Part shown: positions 44,435 to 57,319 of the stretch, one piece after another
Position numbering within the stretch: the stretch's first letter is position 1
How the letters are laid out: each line of letters starts with the position of its first letter
Source: Cryptomeria japonica
Lineage: Eukaryota; Streptophyta; Pinopsida; Cupressales; Cupressaceae
Reading direction: 5' to 3'
DNA length: 64,000 bases
Assembly (NCBI RefSeq): GCF_030272615.1
Contig: NC_081408.1
Location: 765,512,330-765,576,329 of the forward strand
The notes under the pieces: model-generated
Databases searched by the model: none
What the model was told of the DNA's origin: nothing
Seen by the model: only the letters and a program-made list of their open reading frames with translations
Translations under genes and position numbers: made by a program

Positions 44435-44439
44435 CTATA

Positions 44440-44875
44440 ATATTAACAAGAAAATCAATTTCATATATAAAGACTACATTAATAGAAGCATAAAAAATGG
44501 CTAGATATATACATGGAGATAAATAATAGTAATTTGTTTGGATATTTGAATATTAGAGCCACCAACATGAATAAAAACTTATGTTAATACAATGATATAT
44601 TCTATTGAAAATAACATCTGTAAGCTATAATTTTTTTATATAAATAGTAGTTTAAATCCATCATTCAATTTTCAATTGCGCACATGCTCATATACATGCA
44701 AACAAGTCCATAAACTAGACTTTGAATGTATCTTTTATACTATAATTGACATGCGACTTGCAATTCATGGTGAGTAGTAGACAAGATATTTAATTTTATA
44801 AAATGTGTGATTGAAATACTTATTACTTGCTATTAAAAACAAAATATGTATTCTTCCAAGCAACTTCACATATGT
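44440..44875. other. AT-rich spacer, no gene seen
   Basis: Right flank of the nested elements. No recognisable feature. Confidence 0.5.
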
Positions 44876-45410
44876 AACGCCATAAAGGTGTCGCTACTTG
44901 GTGGAAAGACGCTACGGTTGACCACTTGACAATCTATGCTTCCGATTCTGGCTCGATTGATGATGAGATCCCCTCTCGAGATGGCACACCTCTTATTGTC
45001 GATGTTGCACTTGTCACTCTTGTCCCCTAATGATACCCAACCTCGTTCTACTCCTACTTCTGATGTTGTCCCTCTACTGCAGCGTACGACAGTCCTTTAG
45101 CAACACACCGTGGCTTCTAAATGTAACTTTGTGGGGTCCTCCCTGCTTGACCTCTCTCTTGGTGGTCCTAATGATAGTATTGGTTGGACTGTGGTTTATC
45201 GCAGGCAAAAGGGTGTCTCTTCCCCTCCTTGAGTGGGGTCGAGGTTGTTTTTGGTTTGATGAGCTTTTGTTCGCCTAACCAACCTTGTTGTTTAGGGGCT
45301 TGCACCCATGGTTAGTTTTGGGTCTCTATTATATATGTGTTGTTGATAGTCTTTGACTATGTTAAGGGTGAACACCCTAGTTAATGCCATTTTTCTAATA
45401 AAAAACATAT
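44876..45410 (+). pseudogene. LINE ORF1 C-terminal remnant
   Basis: Frames read 'TWWKDATVDHLTIYASDSGS' near 44895-44955 and 'IGWTVVYRRQKG' near 45180-45215. This is the acidic-then-basic C-terminal end of a plant LINE ORF1. A 3' tail with 'aataaaaaac' near 45400 follows. Stops break it. GC content is higher than the flanks, as in the LINE at 6.2 kb. Confidence 0.6.
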
Positions 45411-45496
45411 GTAAAATAACAATCGTGAAAATAAAGATTAAGACAAGAATTTATTATGGAAAAGCCAACACTAAGAAATCTCCAAAAAAGTGGGAT

Positions 45497-46000
45497 TGTG
45501 ATGAGCACACAATTATACTGAGAGGGGGAACGAATCAATAAAATAACATTGCTTTACTTTTTCAACCTTAATACCATAAGCATATCAATTGCCTATAACA
45601 ACAACATATGGTGCAACAATTACACAAGACAAGTAGAACAAATGATTTACGTAAAAACCCTTGTGGAAGAAAACCACAACACAATAATGATTTTATATAA
45701 GTTCTTACAACTTTGTAGGCACCAACCTACAAGAGACCCCAATCACCTTAACAAAAATTTGCAAACACCAACCCACTGGAAGCACCAACTTTGACAACTA
45801 AAGTCCTAGGTACCATGGTACCTACTAGCGAGACAGCAATATCTCCTTTAGGAAGCACCAACTTCCAATGCAAAGTATCACCCTCACAGTTGCTTCTTCA
45901 ATGGATAATAGACACTACAATCTTTAATTATTATATTGTCTAATATCACCTTCACCAAATCTAAATTATATTATTCTCAAAATTTGGTCAACAAAACTCA
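45497..46000 (-). mobile_element. Copia-type LTR remnant, reverse orientation
   Basis: 'tgagagggggaacgaatca' near 45517 and 'gatttacgtaaaaacccttg' with 'gaaaaccacaac' near 45640-45685 are the reverse complements of the end region and the 'gtggtttt...acgtaaatc' box of the LTRs at 4272-5814 and 62295-63655. Degenerate 'ggcaccaac' and 'gaagcaccaac' units follow (45718-45870). The far end is uncertain. Confidence 0.5.
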
Positions 46001-46844
46001 CTATCCTCTTATGAATTTCATCATATATTCTTCATGCCATTGTCTTAAAAAATATTCTTATACCCTTGTCCAAATCTGCTTAAATACTCACTCCAATATG
46101 CTTGCTTTGAATCTTCTTTAAACTTGCCTATGTCCCCGTTCACAAATTTGTTTTAAGTATTCAATATAAATCTAATTGCAAATCTCCCATATGATTTCTT
46201 ACAATCTCGATGTCTTGTCTATAATTAAACTCCTTATAGTTCTTTCTTCATCAACTGATGTATTTTATATACTTTATTGTATTCCACACTCATTCTTCTC
46301 TACCTTTCACCATCTCCGTTTATACTTTACAAGAGATGTATTCCTCTTTAAAAGACATACCTTTCCACAAATTAAGTGCCTTCTCCAAGAGAGGGAACTT
46401 CTTAAAACCAAATCACTTCAATGCTAAGAAATTGTATCAAACAATAATCATATTTATTGTTAGATGAATACACCACCAAGTCCCTCATAAATCAAGTAAA
46501 TCATACCTTTGTGAAAGTCGCATCATTAGACACCTGATCAAGTTTTTTGTTTTAGCAAGTCAGTAGTATTTTTATCCTTAACACAATTGGCAACATCATT
46601 TATAACCATTCATTTGTTATCTTCATTAACATTTGTCCACTAGAAATAATCATTCCACGCGCTTTGATATACTTGTTGTGTTGGTCATTGATTTAAATGG
46701 ATAAATCGATTGCTCTATGTAAATTGCATTACAAAGTTGCACTATGTAACATTAAGTCACATCCCTTAAGGAAGTCGCACTAAAACATTATTCAATTTAT
46801 AAAAAGTCACTCCATGTAATGGTTAATATAAAGTTGCGATATTT
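46001..46844. other. AT-rich spacer, no gene seen
   Basis: No protein family or RNA gene seen. It ends at the A-tail (T-run on the plus strand) of the minus-strand LINE. Confidence 0.5.
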
Positions 46845-47040
46845 TTTTTTATTTTTTTATAAAGGGTAAAGCAAGTTTTGAAGGAACCCTAAACCCTTTT
46901 AACAAAATGGTGTTACAAAGATATGCACAATTAACCAACAACCAACATACTATAAAAAAGAAGACTAGCAATAGCCAAAAAGAGACAACAAGAGCAATAA
47001 CAAGCATAACTATTACAAGTTTTTTAGAGTCTTTACAATC
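46845..47040 (-). other. LINE 3' untranslated end and A-tail
   Basis: The minus strand shows 'gggtttagggttccttcaaa', 'acttgctttaccctttataa' and then A-runs. It matches 'gggtttcggggcccttcaaaa...ccttaataaaaaa' at 7850-7898. Similar ends mark plant L1-type LINEs. Confidence 0.7.
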
Positions 47041-48685
47041 TCTGCCTCCAAGTGATTAACATTAAGATGGAGATTAGCCAAATCCTACCAAACAATATTG
47101 GCCTCCTTGGCGGACTCTTGCATGCTACCTCGTGTACGCATGCAAGCTCCCTTCACAACAATCACCTATTTACCCTTAGTTAAATTGTCCACATCAACAA
47201 TAGCAACACTAGAAGTATTAGTTGTTTGAAGCTTCTGCCACTTCTCAGATATAACTTTGATGCTATTAGCACTGCTATGGATAATAGTCTACCTCGATTT
47301 AACTAGTTTTTCTAGGTTATCATACATATTGTTTATTTTCTCCTCCAACCCTATTATCCAAATTTCATAGTCATTTTTCATTATATTAACATCTTTCACA
47401 ACATCTTCCAAGATAACCATCATTTTCTTATCTTCATCAAGTGCCTTGGGTGTTTCCACATTTCCTTGGCTAAAGGCCACTTTATTTTGGAAAGAGCAAA
47501 CTCTCACATTGATTTCGTTGATTTCCAAGAAAAACCACTTCAGTATTTCAGCAACCTGAACTGGTCAACAATCGCATCCCTAGCAACACCTAGGAGACCA
47601 TTTGAGTCTTCTCGATTGAGATCAAGAAGAGGAGAATCCTTCTAAAGGTCATTTGAAAAGGGGTCATGCCCCGCTCTTCTCAAACAAGACCTCAAAGAGG
47701 GTGAAAACATTGAAGCCTCCCCCAAAATATCCTTGCCCCTAGATTTGTCCTTAATTTTGTCACTATCCCCTATTTTGAGTATTTTCCCTTTCTCAACCAT
47801 GGTTTTTATTTTCACATAGGTACCTAAACAATCAAAATCAAACCCATCAATCCAAGAATTTTGGTATTTTTCTCTCTTCATCTTAGATTTTCACAAACTA
47901 GATTTTTTCAACTCAAGAGGGGGCTTTGAATGGGTCTCTAACAAAGTTGTTTCATCCTCCTCTGCCTCCCAGTCATCATCCAATGCCTTGTGTTTGAATC
48001 TTCAAGGTCATAACTCATTAGAATAGTAAGACCATGGAATACTCCCTTCAAACCCTAGTATTTCAAGTTGAAGGAGAAGGCATTGATTTCAAATATCCAA
48101 CAATTAGAAGAATCTAGCCTTCATGCAAAATAAATTGTCAAGCATTTTTCTTGTGCTCCTTCACACCAAACTCCAATGAGGCAAGGAGATAAAAGGGAAA
48201 GAAACCAACTATTTGTGTTAGATCATACAACAAAATGAAATGGTAGCCAAACACAATAGTAAACCTCCCATCAAGAGTAAAATAGTGCATGATTACCTTG
48301 ACTAATGTTTGTCAGAGGCGTTTGATGGACCTCTTGTCATAGTCACCATTCGCGCTCTTGACATGTCTGGCTTCCTCCTTCCCTTTGAGAAATTTATGCA
48401 CAACATTTTTTAAGGTCTTTCTATCCATGAAGATCTTCCTGCCCTGCGCCAATAAACCAGTAATCTCTACAATAACCTCTTCAGTGATAACCAAGTGCTT
48501 CCCATAGGTAGACAAAGTGCAACCTTTCCAACACCTATGAAGGTTCTTGAGGCTTGAGGATCATGACCATTGAGTACTTCTATATATGGAGTGACTCCAC
48601 CCTTCTCAAGGATTCTCCAAACTCGGGCATTCCTCTTGAAAGCATCACATGTCAGGGGTTCAACCTTGGTTCTATTGCCTCCCAT
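47041..48685 (-). pseudogene. Extra ORF after LINE RNase H, unknown family
   Basis: Starts at the minus-strand Met at 48685 ('MGGNRTKVEPLTCDAFKRNA', then 'ARVWRILEKGGVTPYIEVLN'). A frame change near 48510 leads to 'VITEEVIVEITGLLAQGRKI' and 'YDKRSIKRL'. The region continues in pieces to a Lys/Glu-rich coiled-coil-like end ('VNIMKNDYEIWIIGLEEKIN', about 47289-47528). I do not recognise the family, although the layout (globular N-terminal region, coiled-coil tail) resembles transposon-borne plant ORFs of the PMD kind. It lies on the same strand as the LINE, between RNase H and the A-tail. It could be a captured ORF or the remains of another element. Confidence 0.5.
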
Positions 48686-48959
48686 GATCACATACACTAG
48701 TAGAAGAAGCAACTGAATAGCAGATAACTACCTACCCAAGACACTTACTAGAATAAAAAACAACTGAAATGCAGCCCACTGTCTACCCCACCAACTAAAC
48801 CAGGGGAAAAAAAATGCCCAAAATTCGTGTGGGAATCATTAAATGAAGAGGCATTTTTAAGAAATCATAAATGTGAATGACCATCCACAAACAAAACATA
48901 AGAGACAAAGCCCTAAAAAATGACAAGGCAAACAAAAAAATCATTTGTCATATCCACTT

Positions 48960-51900
48960 CATCCATGTAAAATATCATGATTAATAATGCCTTTAATATT
49001 GAGGGGGAGGGGATCATTATTGCCCCATCTTTGCTCCGCAATGCTAGACACTCCAAGATTAGCAAAAGAGTCAAAAAGATTATTGCCTTCCATATAAATA
49101 TGAGGAATATGACAAACCTTGATGCAAATAATGAGATTAAATGAGTGTTTAATTAAAGGCCTCGATGGACCAATTTGGGTTTTGAATCTCCTTTAAACAT
49201 TGGATTGTATTAAGCAAATATCCTTCAATCCAAACTCTTATGTGACCCTAAGAATGATCAAATTTTAAGGTATAAAATGTCGCTACCACATCAACTAGGT
49301 GATTGGTCTATATTCCCAAATGGAGTGTCACGACTGACATGAGTCTAATATATTCATCTCTCAACACTCCCCCACAACTTGCAAACCCTAAATTTCCCTT
49401 TAGCACCCTTTCAAAGTTAATTTTCACCCAACCACTAGGAGGAAAGCACGAAACCACAGTCTCTAGAGATTTTAACTTTCCTAGTAGGGATGGAAATGTC
49501 AATGTCCTGACAGCAACTTTCAGCAACCTGCAAATCATAATTAGAAACAAAAACATTTGAGCCATAAAAGTTAGATTCAAAGACTCTTGCATAAAAGTTT
49601 TCCTAGATAGCACAACTAATTTTGAAAAACAACAAAAAAATTTAAATAAGTCTCTAAAATTCCATTATTCTTTTCCTTCCACACATCCCAAGAAACACAC
49701 AAAATAATTAAGGGCCAAAGGAAAGAAAGTTTAGGGTTATGAGAAGGGGCAACCCATTGAACCCATAGGTCACTAAAGGAAGAAGGGAAGACCCACTTAA
49801 TGTTCCACAAACCCAAAGTATGAGCCTACATGTCCCTAACAAAAGAACAACACAAATGAAGATGGAGGGAGCTTTCAGAATCCACGACACAAAAGGGGCA
49901 TCTATTAGCCAAAGCAAAACCTCTCTAACAAAGATTATAAATAGTAAGAACTTTATTCTGAACCAAGAGCCAAAAAATAACTAATCTTAGGAATAAGCTT
50001 CGAGCTCCACAAAGAGGCCCGAAAAGGGGAGGTGAGCAAGGCTGAACTAGAAGAGAGAAGGTAGAAGCAACAAAGAAATTACCTAAACGATTGAAGTTCC
50101 AGACCACCTGAGTGGGACAAAGAGAGAGTGGGATCCATAGCGAGGAGATTCTTCCAGCTTCCATCTTTGATATGGTAAACCACCCTACTACCAAAGAATA
50201 TAATACAAGTATCTTTAAAAGGGAGTGCACTTGACAAGTGCTTAAGAGACCAATAGTAAATCCACCAATCATCTAAGAAGCTAATAAGTCAACCATTCCC
50301 AAGGGACCACCTTAAGCCTTTAGAAATGATAAACTTTGATTTTAGAAAAATAAAAGTCACATAGCACCAATCCAAGCAAGTGATCTTGGGAATTCATAAA
50401 CTGACTCAAGTTCGGAGGGCCTCGTACATACTTTCTAAGCATGACCTTATTCCATTCATTATTTTAAGTAAAAACCCTTCAAAGTCATTTAGACAAAAGA
50501 GCATAATTAAACTCACTTAATCTTCTAATTCCAGTACACCAAATTTTGTAGGATTGCAAAATGCTCCCAAGCTAGGTGTAATCTTTGTTTCTCCTCAGTA
50601 CCAATCCACAAAAGCCTCTTCTAAATTTGCTTTATCTTTTCCACAAATTTAGTAGGAACTTTGAAAAGACTCTTAGCATAAACATGGAGGTTATGAGGAG
50701 TAGCCTTTATAAGAAAGACTTTCCCCACTTGGCTTAGGAGAATACCCTTCCAACCAGCTAATGTTGATTGAAATCTATCAATGAGCCCCAACCAAAAAGA
50801 ACTTGGAACATTATTACCAAAAGGGGGAAGGCCCAGATACTTGCAATGAGACTTTCCACTTTGCAATCAATAAATTTCAAGATTTTCCTCTACCTGGACT
50901 CTGAAGTTTTAAGAAAGTAGATGACACTTTTTAGGAGACTAAACTTTTGACCAAAAGCAACTTCATAGTTGATCAAAATAGACTTAAGATTCTTGGCCTC
51001 CTAAACCAAAGACGCCCAAAATTATCATGTAATCAACAAATTATTGATGAGAGAAGATTTGCAAATTAGAGGAAGGCAAGAGGCCTTTCAACAACCTCAC
51101 ATTCATAGCCTTCTACAAATATTTCCCCAACGCCTTAGCCATAATGATGAAAAGAAAGGGAGAAATTAAATCTCCCTATCTAATTCTATGAGAGTTGTTG
51201 AAGAAGCTAGACAAAGAACCATTGATGATCACCAAGAACTTAAGGAGTCAATAGGAACTATCATAACCTTACTATCAAAACCAAAAGCCTTGAGTTCCTT
51301 AACGACGAATTCCCAGTTTACATGATCATAAGCTTTCATTAGATCAATTTTAAGCAAGAAAACAACTTTTTTGACATTGGTCTTAACAAAAGTGAGTTTT
51401 TTCACAACTATATAAATAGTAGAACCATCAACTCTAACATTCCACCATTCCTTAATTTTGTCTCTAAAATTTGGGTGCCTTAGCCACATCCTTCCAAATC
51501 TAAAAGGGAACCTACTTTTTCTACCCAAAATCTCATCAAACCCAAAACTAGAAAGTGTTAGGAGAGAATAGGCGTAAGACACAAGCCAATTAGAGGAAAT
51601 CAAAGACCAGTCCAATTTTACCAGAATAATATCTATCCCCACACATCTGTTTGAATAGGCAGAGACACCTTGAAGATCAACATCTTTTTGTGGAGTATTA
51701 AAATCCCCTAAGACCAACCAACTACAATCAAGATGGGGGAGGATTTTAAACTAGAAAGGTTATTCCAAAGTCTTCTCCTAGCAGTCTTATTGATTCAATG
51801 TGATCCAAGAAGTATCATCCGTCATATGCTTGAAAAGGGTAGCAACGTGATTAGAGTCCCCAAAGGGAGGAGTTGTGTTAACCAATCTTGGGTTCCAAAC

Positions 51901-52045
51901 AGTAGCAATCCCACCTAAAGCACCAATAGCATTAAAACTATGGAGAACAACTATCTTTGAAGAGGGAGTTCTTAATTCTTTCAAATTTGTTACTTTGCAT
52001 ACTAGTCCCTTAGATAAGTAAGATATTTGGTTTATGTTCTCTAAT
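48960..52045 (-). pseudogene. LINE ORF2: endonuclease, RT, zf-RVT, RNase H
   Basis: ORF2 nicks target DNA and reverse-transcribes the LINE RNA. Minus-strand blocks: endonuclease 'IGALGGIATVWNPRLVN' (51984-51787) and 'VLGDFNTPQKDVDLQG' (about 51715). The sequence then jumps from 'RMWLRHPNFRDKIKEWW' to RT motif A 'LLKIDLMKAYDHVNWEF' (about 51345), showing an internal deletion of the RT amino end. The later RT reads 'CKYLGLPPFGNNVPSSFW' and 'LAGWKGILLSQVGKVFLIKA' (50866-50621). The zf-RVT part reads 'RGFALANRCPFCVVDSESSL' (about 49915). The RNase H part reads 'GWVKINFERVLKGN...GGVLRDE' (about 49440-49340) to 'GNNLFDSFANLGVS'. Many stops and frameshifts. Confidence 0.82.
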
Positions 52046-52269
52046 TAGGTTTGATATGAGATTAGATTTGTGAGGGTGATTCAACACTTCAATATTCTAG
52101 GATAAGATCTTCATAATGTTTTTTTTAGGTGTGCTCTTGGACCACATCTATGGTAGAGTTTTCTAGATTCATTCAACTATTTCTAGCTTACTCTCATTTT
52201 CCTTTCTTTGGTGTGAAGAGGGTCTCCCCTTTCCTCTTGATTCTAAACCACAATCAATCTACTGTCTAT

Positions 52270-53860
52270 TTCTAGTAGTGACCCCTTTAGAAAAAAACAA
52301 CGATTGGGGTTTTCTTTTATTCTTGAATTTAACCATGATAAAAGTTTCGACTCATCATGGGTGGAACCCTCAAACACCTTAAGCTCATGCAAAGGAACAA
52401 TTTGTGACGTCTCCTTAATCTCAAGGGAAGATCAAACAAACTACAACATCTCCTTAATCTAATGTACAGAACTCTATTGTTTGGTCACCAAAAATCACTC
52501 TTACCCTCCAAACTAGGCTCCTCCATAGCAACCGTACCATTAGCAAACACAGTCTTCTCCATAGGCTAGCTCAAAACAAGAGACTTGGGAGACTCCTCAA
52601 TCATAGCATCCTCATTAGTAGGCAAAGGAGGGAGTTGCTCCTCCTACGAAAAATCCTTAGTAACCATATCATTCAAAAAATGTGGGACCTCCTCTAGACC
52701 AACATAGACTGTCTTGGAAGAGGGTGAATTCATAAGCTATTCAACATCAAACATAGTAGAGGTTTGACTAGAATGATTATCCTTAGAAGGCTTATTAGCA
52801 CTAGAAATCTTCTCCTTCAAGACTTTCTTAGAAAGCATATGAGATTTATAAAGGCAATTTTTCACCCCACGACCTACCTTCTTACACAAAAAAAGGCAAA
52901 GTGAATAGATTCAAACTCAACTTGTTGATTCCAAACCCCAAGCTTGGAGTTGATCTTGATAAACAAAGGAAGACCGGAGGACTACTCCACATTAACACAA
53001 ATGTGAGCAAAGGCAAGTTGCTGTCTGGAATAAGTCATTTCATCAATAGTTAAGAGCTAACCGAAGGAGTTCACAATTCTTTCAAACAGTTCCTCATCCC
53101 AAAATTAGAACCAAGTTAAAACCAGCCAATCAACCACGTTAAAACCAAGTTCCCATTTTTTGAAAGCCAAAATCGACTTACCAATAAGCCAAGGCCCACC
53201 ACATAAGATTGCCCACAAATCCTCTTCATAGGAAAAAGATAAGGAAAAGAAACCTCTAGCCATGGAAGAAACATCTACTTGTCCTTTGGTTTTCCATTTC
53301 TTTTTAGTGAAAGATCGAACTAGGTCAATGTTTGGTTAAAGGCCCAAAATCTTGCCCATGTAAGACATTTTCATTAAGGAAACACTCTTATCAATCAAGA
53401 CATCAAGGATGGAAATAGAGAACTCAGTTCTAGCAAGATTATAAAGGTTTTGGATTGAGGTGGAGGAACTTTTGTATAAACCATTTAGAATTCTCACCCA
53501 GATGCCTTGAAAAAGCCTATCTGAAAGAGTCCTTACTGAAGAATGAAGCATCAAGGTGGGAACCCTTCCACATACAACTCAACAAAAGATGGGCTAGAGA
53601 AAGCCCCTTGAAAAGGCAACTTGTCCCATCAACTACACCTTTCAAGAACGAGGAGATAGAATCCTTGAAACCAAAGCTCCAGACCCACCTAACAAGACAA
53701 CAAATGAACAACCACCAACCTTCCCTTCACCTTCAGTAAATCCTTTACCAACTATGATTCCAACACCAGAACCACCGCCATTAGAGCCAAACAAATTTTT
53801 AAAAATGTTTCTAGCTCTTTCCGAGTTCAAAAACTCCACACTACTCGAAGAAGCCTCCAT
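52270..53860 (-). pseudogene. LINE ORF1 (DUF4283, degraded zinc knuckle), minus strand
   Basis: Starts 'MEASSSSVEFLNSERARNIF' at 53860, with a Gly-rich stretch and a frame break near 53645. The DUF4283 region follows in pieces: 'WVRILNGLYKSSSTSIQNLY' (about 53490), 'MARGFFSLSFSYEEDLWAIL' (about 53260), then 'LPLFIKINSKLGVWNQQVEF' (about 52980-52920). The knuckle is reduced to 'CKKVGRGVKNC' with a frameshift before it, so one Cys is lost and the His position reads Arg. A linker ('LPPLPTNEDAMIEESPKSLV') runs to about 52270. It sits directly upstream of the endonuclease. Confidence 0.78.
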
Positions 53861-54110
53861 TCCAAATGCATCTTATTATTTATTTGTTAATCATTAACAC
53901 ATATGTCGATTTTTTTCTTGTCACTACTCTTCATGTAATCACTACATATTATTTGTTAACCATTATTTTATTATCGCTCTTCAACATGTAACCATTAATA
54001 TATTATTCATTGAGCATTGGACCAATATTTGCTATGTCTATTAACATCTTAATTGGATCGTTGCATACTACCTTGCCCACTTTTGTTGTCCGTTATATAT
54101 GTGATTATTA
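53861..54110. other. AT-rich spacer between LINE fragments
   Basis: Short repeats of 'tatttgttaa(t/c)cattaa' (about 53878 and 53951). No gene. Confidence 0.45.
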
Positions 54111-55130
54111 TTGTTGTTTTGATTAAACAAGCCCAAGAAGACCCAAACCCGTTAAAACAACCATCAAGGCAAATGAGACGAATCTCACAAGACATGAGAT
54201 TAGAAGAAAAAATGAGCTAAGAACCTAGAAAGCTTTTAACTAGAGCAAAGGATTGGCAAGAAACAAGGGTCGCAACCTCATATTTGATGCTTCTCTTTCG
54301 CAACACACAAAAGAGGAGGAGAAGAGGAAGAACCTTTCCTCCTTCAAACCACAATCCAAGTTGACGACCCCATTATCATGGGAAACAAGCGGTGACTCCT
54401 CCACTTGGGAATCAACCACAATCGTAGAGTGGGCAATGAGAGAACCAATCAGGAGATGTGTCAACCGCAAGAGGAGGCAAGGTCACGGAAGCCAATAGAA
54501 GAACAATTGAGCATGTAATGGGAGTTGGGCATGTAGCTAGAGAGTCCATAGTTGGGGCAATCAAACTTGAAGTGAGAGGATTCGTAGCAAGAGCAACAAG
54601 AAACGCTAATGTCACATCAACATCGAGGCACACATTAGGAATATCCTCAAAAGAGACAAAAACCTCAACTATCAAGTAATCTTCATTGGCACTCTTCCAC
54701 CAAATAGAAGAATCTTTCCAACATAAAAGAGAACAGTATGAAGCCAAGTGACCAACAGTGAAGCAATGACGACATTTGAAGGGGAAGCCCTCATAATCAA
54801 CCAAAATGTGAAGTAGGATAATCAACTTTAAGAAAGCGACCATTGTGTTGCGTATGGCCTCAAAAGTGGTGTCCTTCCAAAGCTGGAGGGGAAGTTTCAA
54901 GAGTTAAATCCAAAATGGGCACACATTAAGTGGTTTAAAGAGGGGATTGAAGGAAGGAGACCAAGGCTTCCCCAAGCCCAGTGATCACTTTAAAGATGAG
55001 GAAATAGAGGCCATGAAAAAGCCTTTAGCACAAGAGTAGAGCTCAAGCATGCCGACCACAATGGGCTTCCAAGTAGCCTTTGTGCTAGTAGAACTCCTCA
55101 TTTTCAGCAACCTCTGCACCACGAACAACC
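54111..55130 (-). pseudogene. Second LINE ORF1 fragment, minus strand
   Basis: The minus-strand reading shows 'LGKPWSPSFNPLFK' (about 54980), 'LPLQLWKDTTFEAIRNTMVA' (from 54900) and a zinc knuckle CRHCFTVGHLASYC (C-x2-C-x4-H-x4-C) near 54760. A Ser/Thr/Pro-rich tail runs to about 54240. This is the same ORF1 type as at 6.2 kb and 52.3-53.9 kb but a separate copy, broken by frameshifts and with no ORF2 downstream before the next LINE begins. Confidence 0.7.
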
Positions 55131-57314
55131 ACTGAAGATGGTTTTGCTCAAAGGAGATGATGAATCACTAGCTAGGAGAAAACACCACCATACTTGGTAG
55201 CATGGGCAAAGCTACGTGAGCCAACCAAAGAACAGCTGACAAGATAAACAACTAAAACAAGAAGATTGACGACAAAAGCACCACCACCAAGGCCAAGAAA
55301 TGAAATGTGATCCACAACCTTGGCTTTAAATACCTTTGCCAAACATGAGGTTGGCCCAAAATAACATTAATTAGATTAATTGTGCACCTGCAAGATGGTC
55401 TTGTGACTACAATCTCAGACATGATTAGTCGCATTTGGCCTTCAATCAATTTTGTCCAAATCAATGACAACCACACACCTTTAATGACAATATTTCCAAG
55501 CATCTTAACTAAGCATTGTGACATCAATGACAATATTACCAAATGCATCATGTCTTCTCTAACATTTCTATGATGTACAATTACATTTTGGGTTTTCTTC
55601 AACACTTCTATTTTACCCTACAACTTTACTTCTATTAAAAAACTTGCCTAGTCAACATGCTTTACTTAGCTCTTGATTCATCTTACTTCAAGCTTTTCAG
55701 AAAAACCTTACATTAACTTTATGGTTATAACTATGCTTGCAAGTCAATGACATATTTGATGAATAGGATTCTAAATTCATTTTATATTAAGACTAACAAA
55801 ATAGTCTCTTCAACTTTTTATTCCTAATTACACTATTTTAATCTTATAGGTTGTGAACTTATTGTAATAACCTACAACTTTACATGCATGTGTTTGTTTT
55901 ATGTGAAATGTAATTGATTGTAGCCAAACTTTTTAACTATCATTGGCACCTAATGTTATTTAGTTGGTAATGTATAGCATTACATGGTTACTCATCATCC
56001 CTATTTTTTCCACTTCTGCTAGATTTATATAAACTATCTTTAATTTGTTGCATTTTCACGAATTTAGCTTCATGGAGAGCTAAAACATATAGTTATAGAA
56101 ACTATAAAGTAATGTTAATTATGTTAGGTAATATATTTCTAAGATCTAATTCAATCATCATGTGGCAATTTATTATAATGCCACATTGAAATTAAGATGT
56201 ATCATTTTTTCTTGGAATTAGAAACAACTACCTCTTCTCACGTTATTAGAGCACATATCCTTGATGCAAAATGACGCGAAATTCTTTTGTAGTTAATACC
56301 TCAAAAAGATTTTGCACTTTAAAAAATGCTCTGTAATTTTTCCTTTAATTACTTCGATGTTAGTATTTTTGTATCTAATGTTATGTTAAAGGAACACAAA
56401 CCTATGACATTCTTAAGTAAAATACTTCCGAAAATATCAATAGCAGAGATAGCTTATTGAGGAAATAATAAAGGAAATATATCGATTTTGAAGTTCATAT
56501 TACTTGAATATTATCATCTATTACAATTCCACACTAAATAAAAACTTCAAGAACAATTCACTCATTACATCAATCCATTCAACACTTCCCAACATAAAAA
56601 GCAACTAAGAATAATTCCAACTTATACACCACTAATCACCTATATGATTATTCTCAATCACAAGTTTTCATAGATTCCTCAATATCCAAGGTAAAACCAA
56701 TAATGTGTACCACCCAATTTTAAACATATTATTGATACTATTCAAAGTTGGCTATGTTAGATTGGTGGGATTACATGGATTGACCTTACAAAAGCCCAAA
56801 TTTTGTTTAATAAAATTAGCTCTTAAATCAAATTGGAATGTTAAAGGATGTGAAGATCATTTCATGATGTTGAAGAGCAAAATAAACTTCTTAGATAATT
56901 GCAAATACTTAAACTAGGTAAAGGGCAACAAAAACATGTTTTCCATAAGGGTATTGGAGTTGAGTATTTTTGTTAACTAAGTAGAGGGCAACACAAATAT
57001 GTTTTCCATGAGGGTATTGGAGTTGAGGTTTTTTCATTTAGACATGATGGCACCTCTTACAAAAAGGCAAAGCAAGTTCAACTTGAAGCGATAGGTTGCG
57101 TTAAGATTGAGTTAACTCATCATCGAGTTTGAAGATGCAAGTGTTAGTCTTATATATAAAAACAAATAATAAATAAACATGGTAACTAAATTGAGTACTA
57201 GTGAGCTTCAACTAAGTATTGACAAGCTTGTAGTGTAACAAAAATATTTTATTGAGGTTAAATTTTTTTAACTCTTTACAAATTATCTTTAGTCTCTTCC
57301 ACTTTCCAAGACTA
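55131..57314. other. AT-rich intergenic DNA, no gene seen
   Basis: No known domains. Two near-identical stretches, 'gggcaacaaaaacatgttttccataagggtattggagttgag' (about 56923) and its copy at about 56987, form a direct duplication 64 bp apart. The last five bases before the Copia element are its CTAGG target duplication (57315-57319). Confidence 0.5.
56920..57030. repeat. 64-bp tandem duplication
   Basis: 'gggcaaca(a/c)aaa...catgttttccat(a/g)agggtattggagttga' occurs at about 56923-56964 and again at about 56987-57028, with 'taactaagtaga' or 'aactaggtaaa' before each copy. Confidence 0.7.
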
Positions 57315-57319
57315 CTAGG

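Larger units (their letters stand above)
46845..53860 (-). mobile_element. Long L1-type LINE, minus strand, degraded
   Basis: Read on the minus strand: ORF1 (from 53860), ORF2 endonuclease (from about 52045), RT fragments, zf-RVT, RNase H (to about 48960), an extra ORF (48685 to about 47040), and a 3' end. The 3' end 'gggtttagggttccttcaaa' followed by an A-rich tail (46845-46900) is homologous to the 3' end of the LINE at 7855-7898. Part of ORF2 between endonuclease and RT is deleted. No target duplication was found. Confidence 0.78.
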
